From positions 3,306,130 to 3,370,129 of the forward strand of contig OY986966.1 in the NCBI GenBank assembly GCA_963920575.1: a stretch of 64,000 nucleotides of DNA, written 5' to 3'. The DNA is from Narthecium ossifragum (taxonomy: Eukaryota > Streptophyta > Magnoliopsida > Dioscoreales > Nartheciaceae). A program made the translations under genes and the position numbers. The notes beneath the pieces were generated by a model. It was not told the DNA's origin, searched no databases, and saw nothing but the letters and a program-made list of their open reading frames with translations. Below are positions 22,901 to 34,499 of the stretch, piece after piece. Every line of letters starts with the position of its first letter. Positions within the stretch are counted from its first letter, which is position 1.

Positions 22901-24385
22901 CCTAGTTGAATGAAGAATAATTCTCAATAATTGGGCATTTTCTTTTTGTAATTCCTAGAATGTGTAAGGTGGCCTGTGCTCGTTATCGCTATACTGGCCT
23001 CAGTGGTTGGAAGCCAAGCAATTATCAGCGGGACATTTTCCATTATAAACCAGAGCCTGTCACTTGGCTGCTTTCCAAGGGTCAAAGTAGTTCATACCTC
23101 TGATAACATACACGGACAGATCTACATACCAGAGATCAACTGGATGCTCATGATTTTTTGTGTAGCAGTTGCTGTAGGTTTCAGAAATACGAAACACATG
23201 GGCAATGCATCAGGTGCTTCGTGTTTACAATGCTTTCTCATTCACATCCAAGTTTTTATGAGAATTGCCGATGCCTTCTTCTTGAAAGATTCTGAACTTT
23301 TTTTTTTCTCGTCAAATTTATCAAATGCAGGACTAGCTGTGATCACAGTGATGCTGGTTACCACATGCCTCACTTCACTTGCAATGATTCTGTGCTGGCA
23401 CAAGCCCCCTTTCCTAGCTCTGGCATTCCTCCTCTTCTTTGGTTCCATTGAGGGCCTCTATTTCTCCGCATCCCTCATGAAATTCCTAGATGGTGCCTGG
23501 CTGCCCATCCTTCTTGCCTTCTTCTTGATGACCGTCATGCTTGTATGGCATTATACGACGATCAAGAAGTATGAGTTTGACCTGCACAACAAGGTATCCT
23601 TGGACTGGTTTCTGGCCCTTGGTGACACCCTTGGCATCGCTCGCGTCCCCGGCATTGGCCTCGTCTACACTGACCTCATCTCAGGCGTGCCCGCCAACTT
23701 CTCCCGCTTTGTGACCAACCTTCCGGCATTCCACCAAATCCTAGTCTTTGTATGCGTCAAGTCGGTCCCTGTCCCTCATGTGCTTCCTGCAGAGAGATAC
23801 CTTGTTGGCCGAGTCGGGCCGCCGGACCACCGATCCTATCGCTGCATTGTCCGTTATGGGTACCGCGACGTCCATCAAGACATCGACTCCTTTGAAACTC
23901 AGCTCATCTCCCGCCTTGCTGACTTCATAAGGTTCGAGGCTTCTTACTGTGGCGATCCGTCCAGCGGGTCCACTGATGGCAGTGAAGGTGCACTCACCGT
24001 CGTCAGGAGCAGCTACGAGTTTGATGACTGTATACAGCTGGCAAGCGCCACATTGGAGTTTCCAGGCGAGGGGAAGATGGTGGAGTTGGAGCCAAAAGGT
24101 GCAGGAAAGAAGGTGAGGTTCATTCTGGAGGATAACATTGGCTCGCCCGAGATGGACAAGCGGCTAAAAGAAGAGCTGGGGGAGCTGATGGCAGCACAGG
24201 AGGCAGGGACTGCCTTCATACTAGGACACTCACACGTCCGAGCGAAGCCGGGCTCGTCGATCATGAAGAAGTTAGCAATAGATATCGGATATAATTTCCT
24301 TAGAAGGAACTGCCGAGGTCCAGAGGTGGCTCTCAAGGTACCACCAGCATCACTCCTGGAGGTTGGGATCGTTTACGTTTTGTGA
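19919..24385 (+). CDS. KUP/HAK/KT potassium transporter (nine coding exons; apparent 1-nt deletion)
   Basis: Exons: 19919-19951, 20089-20323, 20413-20658, 20750-20803, 20952-21211, 21534-21586, 21670-21793, 22959-23213, 23331-24385, all with GT-AG introns. The product is a polytopic plasma- or vacuolar-membrane K+ transporter close to the cluster II HAK7/HAK10 type. It has [13 protein letters not shown] at residues 27-39 (K_trans signature), [29 protein letters not shown], the [13 protein letters not shown] motif and a long cytosolic C-terminus ending VGIVYVL. Total exon length is 2315 nt, one short of a multiple of three. The family HEYAVVPITC junction at exon 5 reads GAAT|ATGCTGTGTTCCAATC, one base short, so the frame as given meets TAA at 20978-20980 after 198 residues. 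All later exons stay open in the family frame. This is either a sequencing error or a null allele. No alternative splice site that I could find restores the frame. Confidence 0.9.
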
Positions 24386-25887
24386 GCTGAAGCCCTTCCA
24401 AAATGGAAGAATGGCTGGCATGTTGGCATGTTAGTAATTAAGCTGATTACCTGCTACATTAATGATATAAATTATGCTGTATAAAATTAGGTACCTAAAC
24501 TATAGATGTAACTGTTAATTATCAGGATTTATGAAACGTTGTATGCAATATGGTTCCCTGGAGAATCAACTAATTTTGAGAATCCTGTTGATCGTTTGGT
24601 TTCGCACAGCAGATCCTCTTGTGCTAGATTGAAAACTTTGGTTGATAAGAGTCATATGAACTGGAACAGAGTGCTAGACAAAACTAAAGAACAGCAATCA
24701 CTGGGACTAACCAATCTCAAAGAATTTAAAGTGGCTCAATCTTGATCGATGATGATGGTAGAAAATCTTGCAGCCGGAGGGATGATTTGTGGACTGGAGA
24801 AGCATGGCATCTCCTTTTCTGGATCTCTCTGTTTTGGCTTCATTGATGGCTATGGCTGGGTGACACCTCTTTGGCTTCCCGGTTTCCAGAGTCACTGTGA
24901 GGAAGTAAAGTAACGTGTGATGTGGCTGTTGGAAACGTGGATGGTGCAGACAGACGACAGCTTAGAAGCCCAGAACAAGAGTGCAGAGAAATCTCCAAAG
25001 ACTAAACTAGATGAGTGACACTGGTACATTGGGTGATGGGAAAGAAATGGAATTTTCTATGTTGGATCCTTTTTTAAAGAATCCTTTCAACGATGACATG
25101 ATTTTAGATCCTTTCAAGCTAAAAAAAAGTTGGGAAAGCTCCAATTCACTCCTATTCTAAAGACTGACCTGACCTGAGTATGCTGCAGAGCCGTGTCTGG
25201 GCAATCTCGAGTCTCCATAATTTATGATGTGACGTGACTGTGCTCCTTGTTGAGCCAATGTTAACCTGGGAACAGAGCTTCCTCTGTTCTGAGATTTACA
25301 CCTGCCGATCATAAATTATCCAGCTCACCGACTACCAAGTTGCTTGTAACTGCTAAATGCATGGGCCATGCATGCCCGACAGAACGTACAGTTGGAATAC
25401 ATTAATACATCATCTCATGCCTTGCTCCTGCCTGGCTCCAACTTTCTCACCAATTACCAACTTACCTCTCTCTCTCTCTCCCCCCTCACTCATGGACAAT
25501 CCTACGTACGTTCGTACTAACTCTAGTTCCGTCCCAATTTTCCTGATGGGGCTGCCCAGCTCATCTGACATGCCTTGAGTCTTCACAAGCGCCGGGAATT
25601 TATTGACGGGAGATGGTCGAATATTCCGCCCTAAGTAATTTTTGGGATAGGAAAAACGAGGATAAATCGATAATAATTATTTGGAATAGAAAAAAGGTTA
25701 GATGCAAAAGATGGAATAGGGATAGATATAGTTTGCTTTTTTATTTATATTTTTAATTATAATTTTCAATGGGTAGATGCATCGATATTTGTATCATAAA
25801 TATATTATAATATATATATATATATACTATAACATATAATACATATTAAATAAATTATAATATAATATACAACATCATATAATATAA
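24386..25887. other. Intergenic, 3' of the transporter gene
   Basis: It contains the probable 3' UTR of the transporter (AATGATATAAATT region near 24460). A short open frame at 24.5-24.7 kb shows no domain. From about 25.6 kb the sequence becomes AT-rich and repetitive (TATAATATAT), leading into the Helitron. Confidence 0.4.
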
Positions 25888-26206
25888 CTAGGTGGTGGGC
25901 CCGTGCCACCTGGCACGGCTAATTGTCCGTCCCCACTATCTTTATAATAACTTATACCACATTAACCCACTATCTGTATAATAACTTATGCCACGTGTAT
26001 GCCACGTGTGTATAATGTTATGACTCAGATCATGAGTCATAAAAATATAAAACTAATTTAGGGAAAATGAACATGTTATAAGGTAGATTAGGGAATATCT
26101 ATATGTAAATCTAGGAATATATATAAAACTAACTTATGGAAAATGAACATGTAAACAAACTAATAAGGAAAACGGTTGTAACCGTTTTTACTCCTTATAA
26201 TGTTGA
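25888..26206 (-). mobile_element. Small non-autonomous Helitron, copy 1
   Basis: Read on the minus strand, the element starts TCAACATTATAAGGAG next to a host A. It ends with the hairpin GCCGTGCCAGGTGGCACGGGC and CTAG next to a host T. The 5' TC, 3' hairpin plus CTRR, and A/T insertion without duplication are the diagnostic Helitron features. A sub-terminal palindrome AACGGTTGTAACCGTT lies near the 5' end. The 319-bp element has no Rep/helicase. A second, longer copy sits at 46653-47026. Confidence 0.75.
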
Positions 26207-27934
26207 TATACAACATCATATAATACTATTATACTAGTAATATACTATGATATAAAAATATTATTATATTATACAATACAATGTATGAAATATAATATGT
26301 ATTATCGATTATATGATATTTTAAAAAGTAATATATTATTTTAATTTAATCATAGCTCTCAACAAGTACCGATTAGCATTAAAATTCATGACCCAATTAT
26401 GTTATGTATGTGTGTCTCGAAATTCGTGTCATATGACTTGGAATTCTTGTCATAGTCACATTAAAATATGTATTTTTTCTACTCATATTTATGCAAAGAT
26501 AAAACCAAAATTTAATTAATTATTTAACAAAATTCTCAATTCCCACCTTAACCTCAATTCCAAAAGTGGGGATGTGAGTTGGTAAATCTGGATTTGAGAT
26601 CTTATTCCACCCTATTCCCTTTTCTAATTTAATGATGTTTGGTGATAAAGTATAGAATAATCAAGGGGTTATTCCACCCTTATTTCAATACCAAACCCTG
26701 TTTGGTATGGGGTTAAGGGGGGTTATCTCCTCTTAACCCTATTCATATCCCTAAACACCAAATATCATCATTATTATTTTATCCTCATTTCATCTACCAC
26801 CACTATTCTTACTTTTTTCTATCCCCATTCCTTAGCCCCACATTTTCTAGGATTCGGGGGGCAACCGATGCACCCCGCATCGGACGCCCAACCGACGCAC
26901 ACACGAACCGTTGGATCGTGTGTATCAGAATCCCCCCTGAATCCCTTTTTCTAACCCTATTCCCCTTTAACCCCGCTATTTCTTACCCCATATATATCAA
27001 ACGGGCCGTTATTTCCATATCAAACATGCCCTGCAGTGTAACACCTGCATACATGAGGCTAGCTGAGTAATCCATACGCCATTGTTGGGTTCAGAGAGGA
27101 AGAGAGAGGAGCTGGCAGGATGGAGACTGGGCCAAACACTACTGTTCTAAAACCAATCCAATAAAATAGAAAAAAAGGTCACACCTGAGATTCGGAGCTG
27201 GTCATGCAAGCACGCGTATCTTTGACTCAAAAGGTTTAAAAGAGCCCATCATTGCCAGCTATGTAGCGAGCCGACAGCTAAGAAGGCGTCATAAAGGATG
27301 CGGGACCACAGAATAAGACATCGCACGGGTCCTTGCGACGTGAACAGAGACCTATATATGAACAGTGGGCTTGGCCCTGGGCATGGGCCTGGAGCTCCAT
27401 TGCAAGGGCCCATGTGTGATAGAGCCAATCAGTCTGCTGAATGGAGCTGCATCACACACTCACGGTGCAGCCTTACAGAGTCTAATAATATCGCATCACT
27501 CAACGAAGTTGGTAGTGTCCATACAGTAGTAGTCAAGCAAACAGATGAGGCGCTTACGCATAGAAAGTTCAGATCATTGCTGGATGAGAGGGCCGGGCAG
27601 GTTACATGCAGGAGAAGTGTCTTTAATGTCGAAGCCAGTCCCCCACAAACTTAAATTCTAAGCTTCTTTGCCTGCATGATTGATCGGGCACACGTGCGTC
27701 CCCCTAGTCGCGGACGACCACAGCAAGCACATGCTGCTGATGCGAGAGGTCCTATCATGCCGGTGACACCACCATGCATGAGATTGCCCCGACGAGAATG
27801 TCCGGCTCACCACACGAGTCACGGCCTTTCCCTTTTGTTAAAGTGATCAAGTGGAGGTGGAGACGGAGCCTTCATTTGACTTCCCCGGCCATCACATCTC
27901 ATTCCTAGCCACTCAATTAAGTTCTAAGATAATT
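26207..27934. other. Intergenic with MITE-like sequence
   Basis: From about 26696 (CCCTGTTTGGTATGGGGTTA) to about 27007 (inverted TAACCCC...CATATATATCAAACGGG) the ends look like those of a hAT/PIF-type MITE, but the duplication is unclear. Inside it, 26850-26942 is bounded by GGATTCGGGGGG and CCCCCCTGAATCC and may be a nested insertion of about 95 bp. An open frame of 118 codons at 27298-27654 has no recognisable domain and is not called as a gene. Confidence 0.4.
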
Positions 27935-28075
27935 GTTGAAGTTGATATGATATCTTTTATTTTTCCAAAAATTAAGCCTCTTAAAAACCAGCTAGTTTAA
28001 AGAGATGATTCAAACTCACGACGTCACACAAGAGGTGGTTATAAATATTAACCACTGCACGACCACATTAGTAGT
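27935..28075 (-). mobile_element. Probable tRNA-derived SINE
   Basis: On the minus strand GTCGTGCAGTGGTTAAT resembles an RNA polymerase III A-box and GTGAGTTTGAATCAT resembles a B-box, about 33 bp apart, as in tRNA-like SINE heads. A SINE body of about 100 bp may follow. The 3' tail and target duplication were not resolved, so the boundaries are approximate. Confidence 0.4.
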
Positions 28076-31000
28076 TATGTTAATATATGATATCAAAGTA
28101 GAGTTCGAGGGCTCATATATCATGGACCGCTTTTTAAATTCAATATTCAGTCATTAAGTGAACCTCTCTTTCATAATATAGAATTCTAGATGATGCATGG
28201 TCCTGGGTTGCTCACGGAGATCATGCATAAATAGATAGATGAATCCAGATGTGGCCATGTCTATTGGCAGTGCTTGTGTCAGGCACCTGCAGGGTCATCT
28301 CGTGCATGGGCTAGCTAGAGTTCCAAATTAAGGTCAGGCGAGCTGGGTCCAGTCTCTCAGAGAGGACGAGGATAGGATAAGGCTCTTCGCAAAGGTTGGA
28401 AGGGAATCAGCCAAGAGCAAGTGAACAAAAAACCCCATGAGGCCCCCACCTTCTTAATTAAAAAGCCCACTCTCTTTTTTTGCCCTTCGCTCGCCCTGTC
28501 ATGATTCAAAGACCCAATCCAATGCTTGACTACCTCCGAAGCCACTGGGGATGCAATGCATGGTCCCTTTCTTGTGTTGGCCTGGTCTAATGAAAGAGGA
28601 AAGATGGAGGAGGAGAGAATATAAGAAGAGCATAGGATAGCGATGGGTGGGAAAGTGATGCTTCGATGTAAAAGCATAGGCTATTTGGCCGGATTTGGGG
28701 CCAATATTTATGATTTGAATTCCAGTGGTGCATAGGTGGGTAATTAGAGGTGTATTTTTAGCTGCTGCTGCTGCTGCTGCTGCTGCAAAGTTCTCTTGCC
28801 AGGTGCTACAGTATGTGGTTGTGTAAGGGAAGCTGGCTGGATTTGGTGTGTATTAATTATCATGTGAGCTTTCACTGGTGGTAAAATCTAAATCTAGACC
28901 CTAAGAATTATCTGAAAAAAAACAAAAAAAAAGCATAAGAAAAGACAACAGAGATTTTTAACGTGGCACAAGGAAAACCACGAATCCAACGCATAATCAG
29001 ACAAAATAATTGACTATAGAATATGGTATCTTGATAGACGACTTAATTGGACTCACAGAAGTGAGCAGCACATCAATCTCTGATCTCTCTCTCTCTCTCT
29101 CCCTGGGGCCAAGCTCGCTTCCCATCGACGCCTCGAGCTAACGGACCACTCTTCTCCTCCTCCTCAGCTAGCATATATCTCATGCATTCAACACTCGAAT
29201 GGCTACAGTTTTAATGTAGATCGAGCTACAACAATATTGTACGTATAAAGCTTTATACGTTAATGCCTGCACTCCAATTAATACTTCATTCTCTCTCCTG
29301 TATATAAGATCGAGCACTGTACCAGCCATCTGGGAAGTATGAATTTTGATTCCTACTTAAAGGACAAAAGGCATTGATGATGATTAGCTTAAAGTCTTTC
29401 TTTCCTTGAGCCATCCGAACTGAACAAATCGAAAGCTTCCCTTATTTTTCTAAGTCGGATAAGAATAAGGAAAGCATGCATCTTTTGTGTCTTTTCCTAT
29501 GCATATACAGCTAAGTTACTTCCTCGTGCATTATAGGAAAGCAAACACTTTGCTTTCTATCACGCGTGACATTAACTTTATCAATAAAGCCATGTCTGCT
29601 GTTGGCTTGATGCATAGGAGGCTGAGCGCGCAGGAACCTAGTTTTAACCTCTGACCAACTTCATCTCTCACTTGGTCCAACTTGCATCAATTAATCTTGA
29701 TCAAGCTCGATTTAAGAACCTTAAACTTGATCCAATCTGTCTCAATTAGTCTTGTATCAACCATGAACTGGCCAAACTAATCTAAATATTTGGTCATATT
29801 TAAAAAATATATTCTCTCAGGATATTCCCTAACATATCTGTTAAAACACACATTAAAATACTAAATTGCTTAATGGCCCTTTGTCTCAACTACTTTTGGA
29901 AGATGACGAATCATGGACGGATTTTAACCGTAGTTAAACCGTTTAACCAAATGATGAAATCCTTGTATGATTGGAGGGACTTATATGATATTGTTTGGAT
30001 TTGAGGGACTGAAATAAAATTTTATAAGCCTTGAGGGACTAATATGACATTAACTCTTTTTTCTAAACTCTCTTCTAGCTTAATTTGCCTCAATTTATAA
30101 TAAAAAACTTGATTTGAACTCGATGAATAAATAAGTCAAACAAACGATTAAGTAAGTTCACCCTTGCTCATGTTTTGCTAAATAGAACTAAATCAAACTT
30201 TATAAAAGGGCATAGAATATTTGTTATTTAATATGCTAGCCTGCATGTATATATACTGAACATTAATTTAGTAACTGACTCTTTTGTAATAATTTATTTT
30301 CTCTCATCAGATCAATTCCAGACAAATCCTTTCTTATCAACATAAGTTTTTAGATTGATCGATGAAGTTAACATAATAAAGAGCAGAAACTAAAAGCCTA
30401 AATCAATAAATTAAAATGAGCTCATATTACAAACTTGATATTTTTTTTATTTTTTTTTTACGTATGAAAGAGTGAATATAAAGAAAAACATGTACTATTT
30501 GGGTACACCAGAGAGATGGAGAGAATGAGAGCGGAGGAAGAGACAGCCACCAAAGAAGGTAAAGACGATGGACGCTGCTGAGACGACGATCTCCCGCGAC
30601 GGGTGGCAGAGATTCTCCAATCTCTGCAACCAGAGCCGTAGGATCATATTCCCTTTCCAATTCCCCGTTTTGGGCTTGTTTGTTCTCTAACCCCCCAGGT
30701 GGGCTTCGGAGTCTTATCTCTGCTTGGAAACTGGCGAGAGTTGAAAGTTGAAACAATGGCAAAACTTACTCAATAAAAGAGCTCCTCTAAAGCATCACGC
30801 CCATGCCAAAACGTACAGTTGCATATATAATATAGCTTTGTTATACAGGGGAACATGCACGCTCATTGATTTGATCATCCCCAAGTTTCATCAAAAGTAC
30901 ATCCTAAAAGATGATCCATTTGGTTCGTGGCATCAATTATGTCGTAACCGTTTGGCATGTTATATCAAACACCTTCATTGTTAATTTAGTATTTATTATC

Positions 31001-32064
31001 TATCTAATCTAACTCTATATAAGACAGGATTTTTTTATATCATATGGTCTATATTTGATTTCTGAATTTTTATCTAATGGTCTACAAAAACTAGGCTTTA
31101 ATCTTATATGGAGAGGTTGTTACATAGGAGATCGTGCTTGATGATAACGTACGAGTGCATCAGACAGTGGATATGAAAAGATATAAATTGACTGCAGTCA
31201 TCGGATTAAACTGTGTAGGGGCACGAGAATCGGCTAGTTTATTATATGATATTCAATGCATCCTATTATACGGATAAGGATGTCTGATCTAGATTAAATT
31301 TAGATATATCATACTATCAAAATAAAGTCATATGAAATCTGATGATTACTCGATGCTTAAGAGAGATAATGATTAGTGAACATGGGTAACGTGAAAGGTG
31401 GTGATTATTAGATGTTTAAGAGAGAGGTAATGATTAGTGAATGCGGTGATTACACGTGCAAGATGGTACGCCCGTTAGTTTATTATATAATATCCGTGCA
31501 TCATATCATACGGACATGGTGTCCGATCAAAGTTAAATTCAAGATGATTTCACATAAAAGGTGATGATTACTATAATGATAAGTGGATGTGATGGTCGTC
31601 CCCATGCCAGTATGCCACTGGTATATTATATTAGTCACACTGTATCACTGATACATGATATAACATCTATTTTCAGCTGAAAAAAAGGAAGGCTAAAACA
31701 GTCACATATCTTTCAACAGTCAGGCTGGGAGCCTGGAAAGGCCTTTTAAACGAAGCAGAGCCCAGGTGGAGGTTTTTCCCCGGTTTTCTCAGACCACATC
31801 AGCGTTGCAGAGGACTTAGAGAGAGAGAGAGAGATTAGAGTCCACTAGCTGTTTGTCCTCACTGAGAGAAGAAGAGAGTTGGGGGGGGGGAGAGAGAGAG
31901 AGGCAGTGAGATCTGAAACTGCTACAGTTGAGTGAGAATAACGAGATGATCTGAGATATATTCTTGGGCTCTCTTATCCCCCACAACTTGGTTCTTTCTT
32001 TAGCTTCTGGAGAGTGTGGATGGAGTGGAGGAGAGGCAGGGCGAGAGGGGGATGGGTCTCAAAG
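28076..32064. other. Long intergenic region
   Basis: It holds a CTG trinucleotide run, a (TC)n run near 29083-29102, and several AT-rich stretches. Bases 30569-30691 hold a 41-codon frame (MDAAETTISRDGWQ start) with coding-like composition, but I could not assign it. Between 31.1 and 31.6 kb, blocks such as GTGATTATTAGATGTTTAAG and TCATACGGACATGGTGTC recur in diverged copies. The last 250 bases, with GA runs at about 31820 and 31898, are probably the EPFL promoter and leader. Confidence 0.4.
28761..28786 (+). repeat. (GCT)n trinucleotide microsatellite
   Basis: Eight to nine uninterrupted GCT units follow TTTTTA and precede AAAG. No reading frame of interest overlaps it. Confidence 0.9.
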
Positions 32065-33083
32065 ATGGCTCCTTTCTGCTACATTTGTGTACTTCTCCTC
32101 TCTGTTTTCGTTCTCGTCGGAAACAATGGCGCCTGGAGGCATGTCCTAGGTGAGCAAGATTCGATTTTTATCAGTTATTGGTGCTTGGGTTCGTGGAAAT
32201 ACTGTTTTTTCAATGTACCCATCTCGGATCTCAGCTAAATTTTACTGGGCATTCCACGAAAAAGCCATGGCTTTCCATCTTAATATGCTCTCTTCTCGGT
32301 GTCTTTGGAGATCTGAGATCCAATAGGACAACCTTGAAAACAACCATTTCAATTAAATCCCTCATCAATTAATTGCTTAAAACTCCAGCAAATTGTTTAT
32401 CTTGAATCTTTATGTATCTATATTTCCTATTATAATTCCATTGCTTATATACAGATATATGCTGTTCTCTTGCAGATAATCATCACCGGAGGTTTACTGG
32501 TCGTACTCAGGTAATTAATCATCTCTCCTTTTATCTTGAAACATGAATTTTTTATGTGCTACTTTAAGTAAGACTGCTAGGCTCCAAGTCCACAATACGC
32601 CGGCCCGCCGGGGAGGCATCCGGCCTCCCGGAGGTGTGCCAACGGGTGGGTCGGATCCTATTAGCATCCATTTGCTTAAGGTTTTCCGATGAGAAAACTT
32701 ATTAGTACACAGATCAATTAATGAAGATATATGATTGGAACCATCATCATAAAGCACACCGCGTTATGTGTTCTTGCTCAAAGTGGATCAATAAGTTTTC
32801 ACGTGTGAATTTGATATCCATACCCGTTAAGGAAGAGTAATTTTGCTTTTTGTAAAAAATCTGGGGACAGGACAAGATAGCACCGGCGACTGCTACGATG
32901 GCAGTGGGGCGGAGGAAGCTGGGTGGGCCTGGGTCGTACCCGCCGCGGTGCGCGTCCAAGTGCGGGAGGTGCACGCCGTGCCGGCCGGTGCATGTGACGG
33001 TGCCGCCGGGGACGCCGGTCATCACGGAGTACTATCCGGAGGCCTGGCGTTGCAAGTGCGGCAACAAGTATTACATGCCTTAA
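32065..33083 (+). CDS. EPFL4/5/6-like (CHALLAH family) cysteine-rich secreted peptide
   Basis: Three exons: 32065-32149, 32476-32510, 32871-33083, with GT-AG introns and matching phases (1, then 0). The N-terminus MAPFCYICVLLLSVFVLVG is a signal peptide; an in-frame ATG 17 codons upstream would add a basic leader, so I prefer the later start. After a short propeptide (HHRRFTGRTQ, then GRRKLGGPGS) the mature domain reads SYPPRCASKCGRCTPCRPVH, then EYYPEAWRCKCGNKYYMP. The six cysteines and the ending EAWRCKCGNK-(2)-MP are characteristic of the EPFL4-6 subgroup. These apoplastic ligands signal through ERECTA-family receptor kinases, with or without TMM, in stem growth and stomatal patterning (family knowledge). 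All key cysteines are intact and the gene appears functional. Confidence 0.93.
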
Positions 33084-34499
33084 TTATTAGCATCAAATGC
33101 AGAGGCTAATATGGGTCTCATGGGAACTCTATTTGTATGATTGCTATTGGTACAGATACTGGGGAGATGAGAGGAGGATGATGATGCTTTAGAGTTAGCT
33201 TGTAAAAATTCCTTTTTTTATGTTTAAAGAGTGTATAGTATTTTTGCCTGATTTGGATGAAGAATTGTTTTTTTTTTTTTTTGACAAAATGAGACATATA
33301 CATCTTTTGCACCATATTGCCGTCAAAACAGTAGGTGATATTAAGATAGATTCCAAGCAGCGGCTGAGATCATACATCGCAATCGCCGATGATCTCAGTT
33401 GTTGGGTGAGACCTTTCAAAATCTCATCTACGGGTTTGGCAGCACCGTGGGGAGATAGCCTGGACCAAGTTGATACCGTGGAGAGGTAGCATGGTCCAAG
33501 TTGATACACCTAGACTAGGCTGGGGAAACAAAAGGTTAAATACAAAATTGGGTTCAGAGCCCCTCCCTCCTACGAGCCGGTCTTCAGAACTGGGTAGCAC
33601 ACCCCATTCCAGCTTTGCCCAGCTGGTCCCCTTCGCCCTTGTCTTCTGTGGGTATGTGGATTTGTTCAAAGCAAGCCGTGGCGGGCAAATTTGTTTTTGA
33701 TGAAGAATTAAGCATATATATAGTTACGTGAGTTGCTACGTGGAACTTTATATTCAAGTGTCGGGCTGTTTTTCGCTAGTAGGTACAAGCCCACAGAAGC
33801 CTCCAGCCCAGGGCTAAGTGGGCCAAGATGTGATCGGGCTCGGGCATGAGCATTCACTCAGGTTGGGCAGGGTCAATGGCTTGGCAAACACCTACACGAT
33901 GGATGTCCAGTTAATTTGATGGAGATGGCTCACTTGTATCAATAATACATAATAAAACAGAAGAAAAAAAAAAACTTTGTACCATTATGATTCGGGGGGG
34001 CGTGCAATAGCTTGTATGTGGTCCAAGGTTAGCCAAACAAGCTAAATAAGTGGCTCTATTAGACAAAAGGAATGTTTAGTTGTCGCCTTGATTGGTATGG
34101 AACATGACCATCATGAGACTGACTTATGGTGATGATATAAAGGGTTGATCAATTTTGGTGGTTGAGCCACGTTGGGGTCCAACCAGTTCTGATCCATCCG
34201 TCGTTGCGTCACGTCGCGCAGACACCTAGTGCACATCCCGAGGAACAGAGTCAAATCACCACCGTCGTATAGCTGTCGATTTACCGCCCCCGCTCCCCGT
34301 ACGGCGAGAACCACAACGGCGCGGAGTTTGAATACGCTCCACACGTGTCGATCCCCCATTTGCTGGGCTCTAGTGGCGAACTTTTAAAAACAGTGGGTAT
34401 TGGCCCTATTTGGATTAACCGCGGTTCTACGTTGCGCTTGGAAGCGGAAATGGCAAAAGATATGGGAATCGAGAAGGCGCAGGCTTGTCGATTGGGGTA
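33084..34499. other. Intergenic, 3' of the EPFL gene
   Basis: A T14 run occurs near 33268. At 33447-33507 two adjacent copies of about 30 bp (CCGTGGGGAGATAGCCTGGA / CCGTGGAGAGGTAGCATGGT, each followed by CCAAGTTGATA) form a short tandem duplication. No gene is evident. Confidence 0.4.

Noticed and set aside
27298..27654. 118-codon open frame
   Set aside because: No domain, no clear start context, amino acid order without recognisable pattern; not enough to call a gene.
28357..28677. 106-codon open frame on the minus strand
   Set aside because: No recognisable domain and no introns or neighbours to support it. I also looked for a microRNA hairpin here and saw none.
30569..30691. 41-codon frame MDAAETTISRDGWQ...
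   Set aside because: Composition is coding-like and it might be a first exon or gene fragment, but no following exon was found and no family was recognised.
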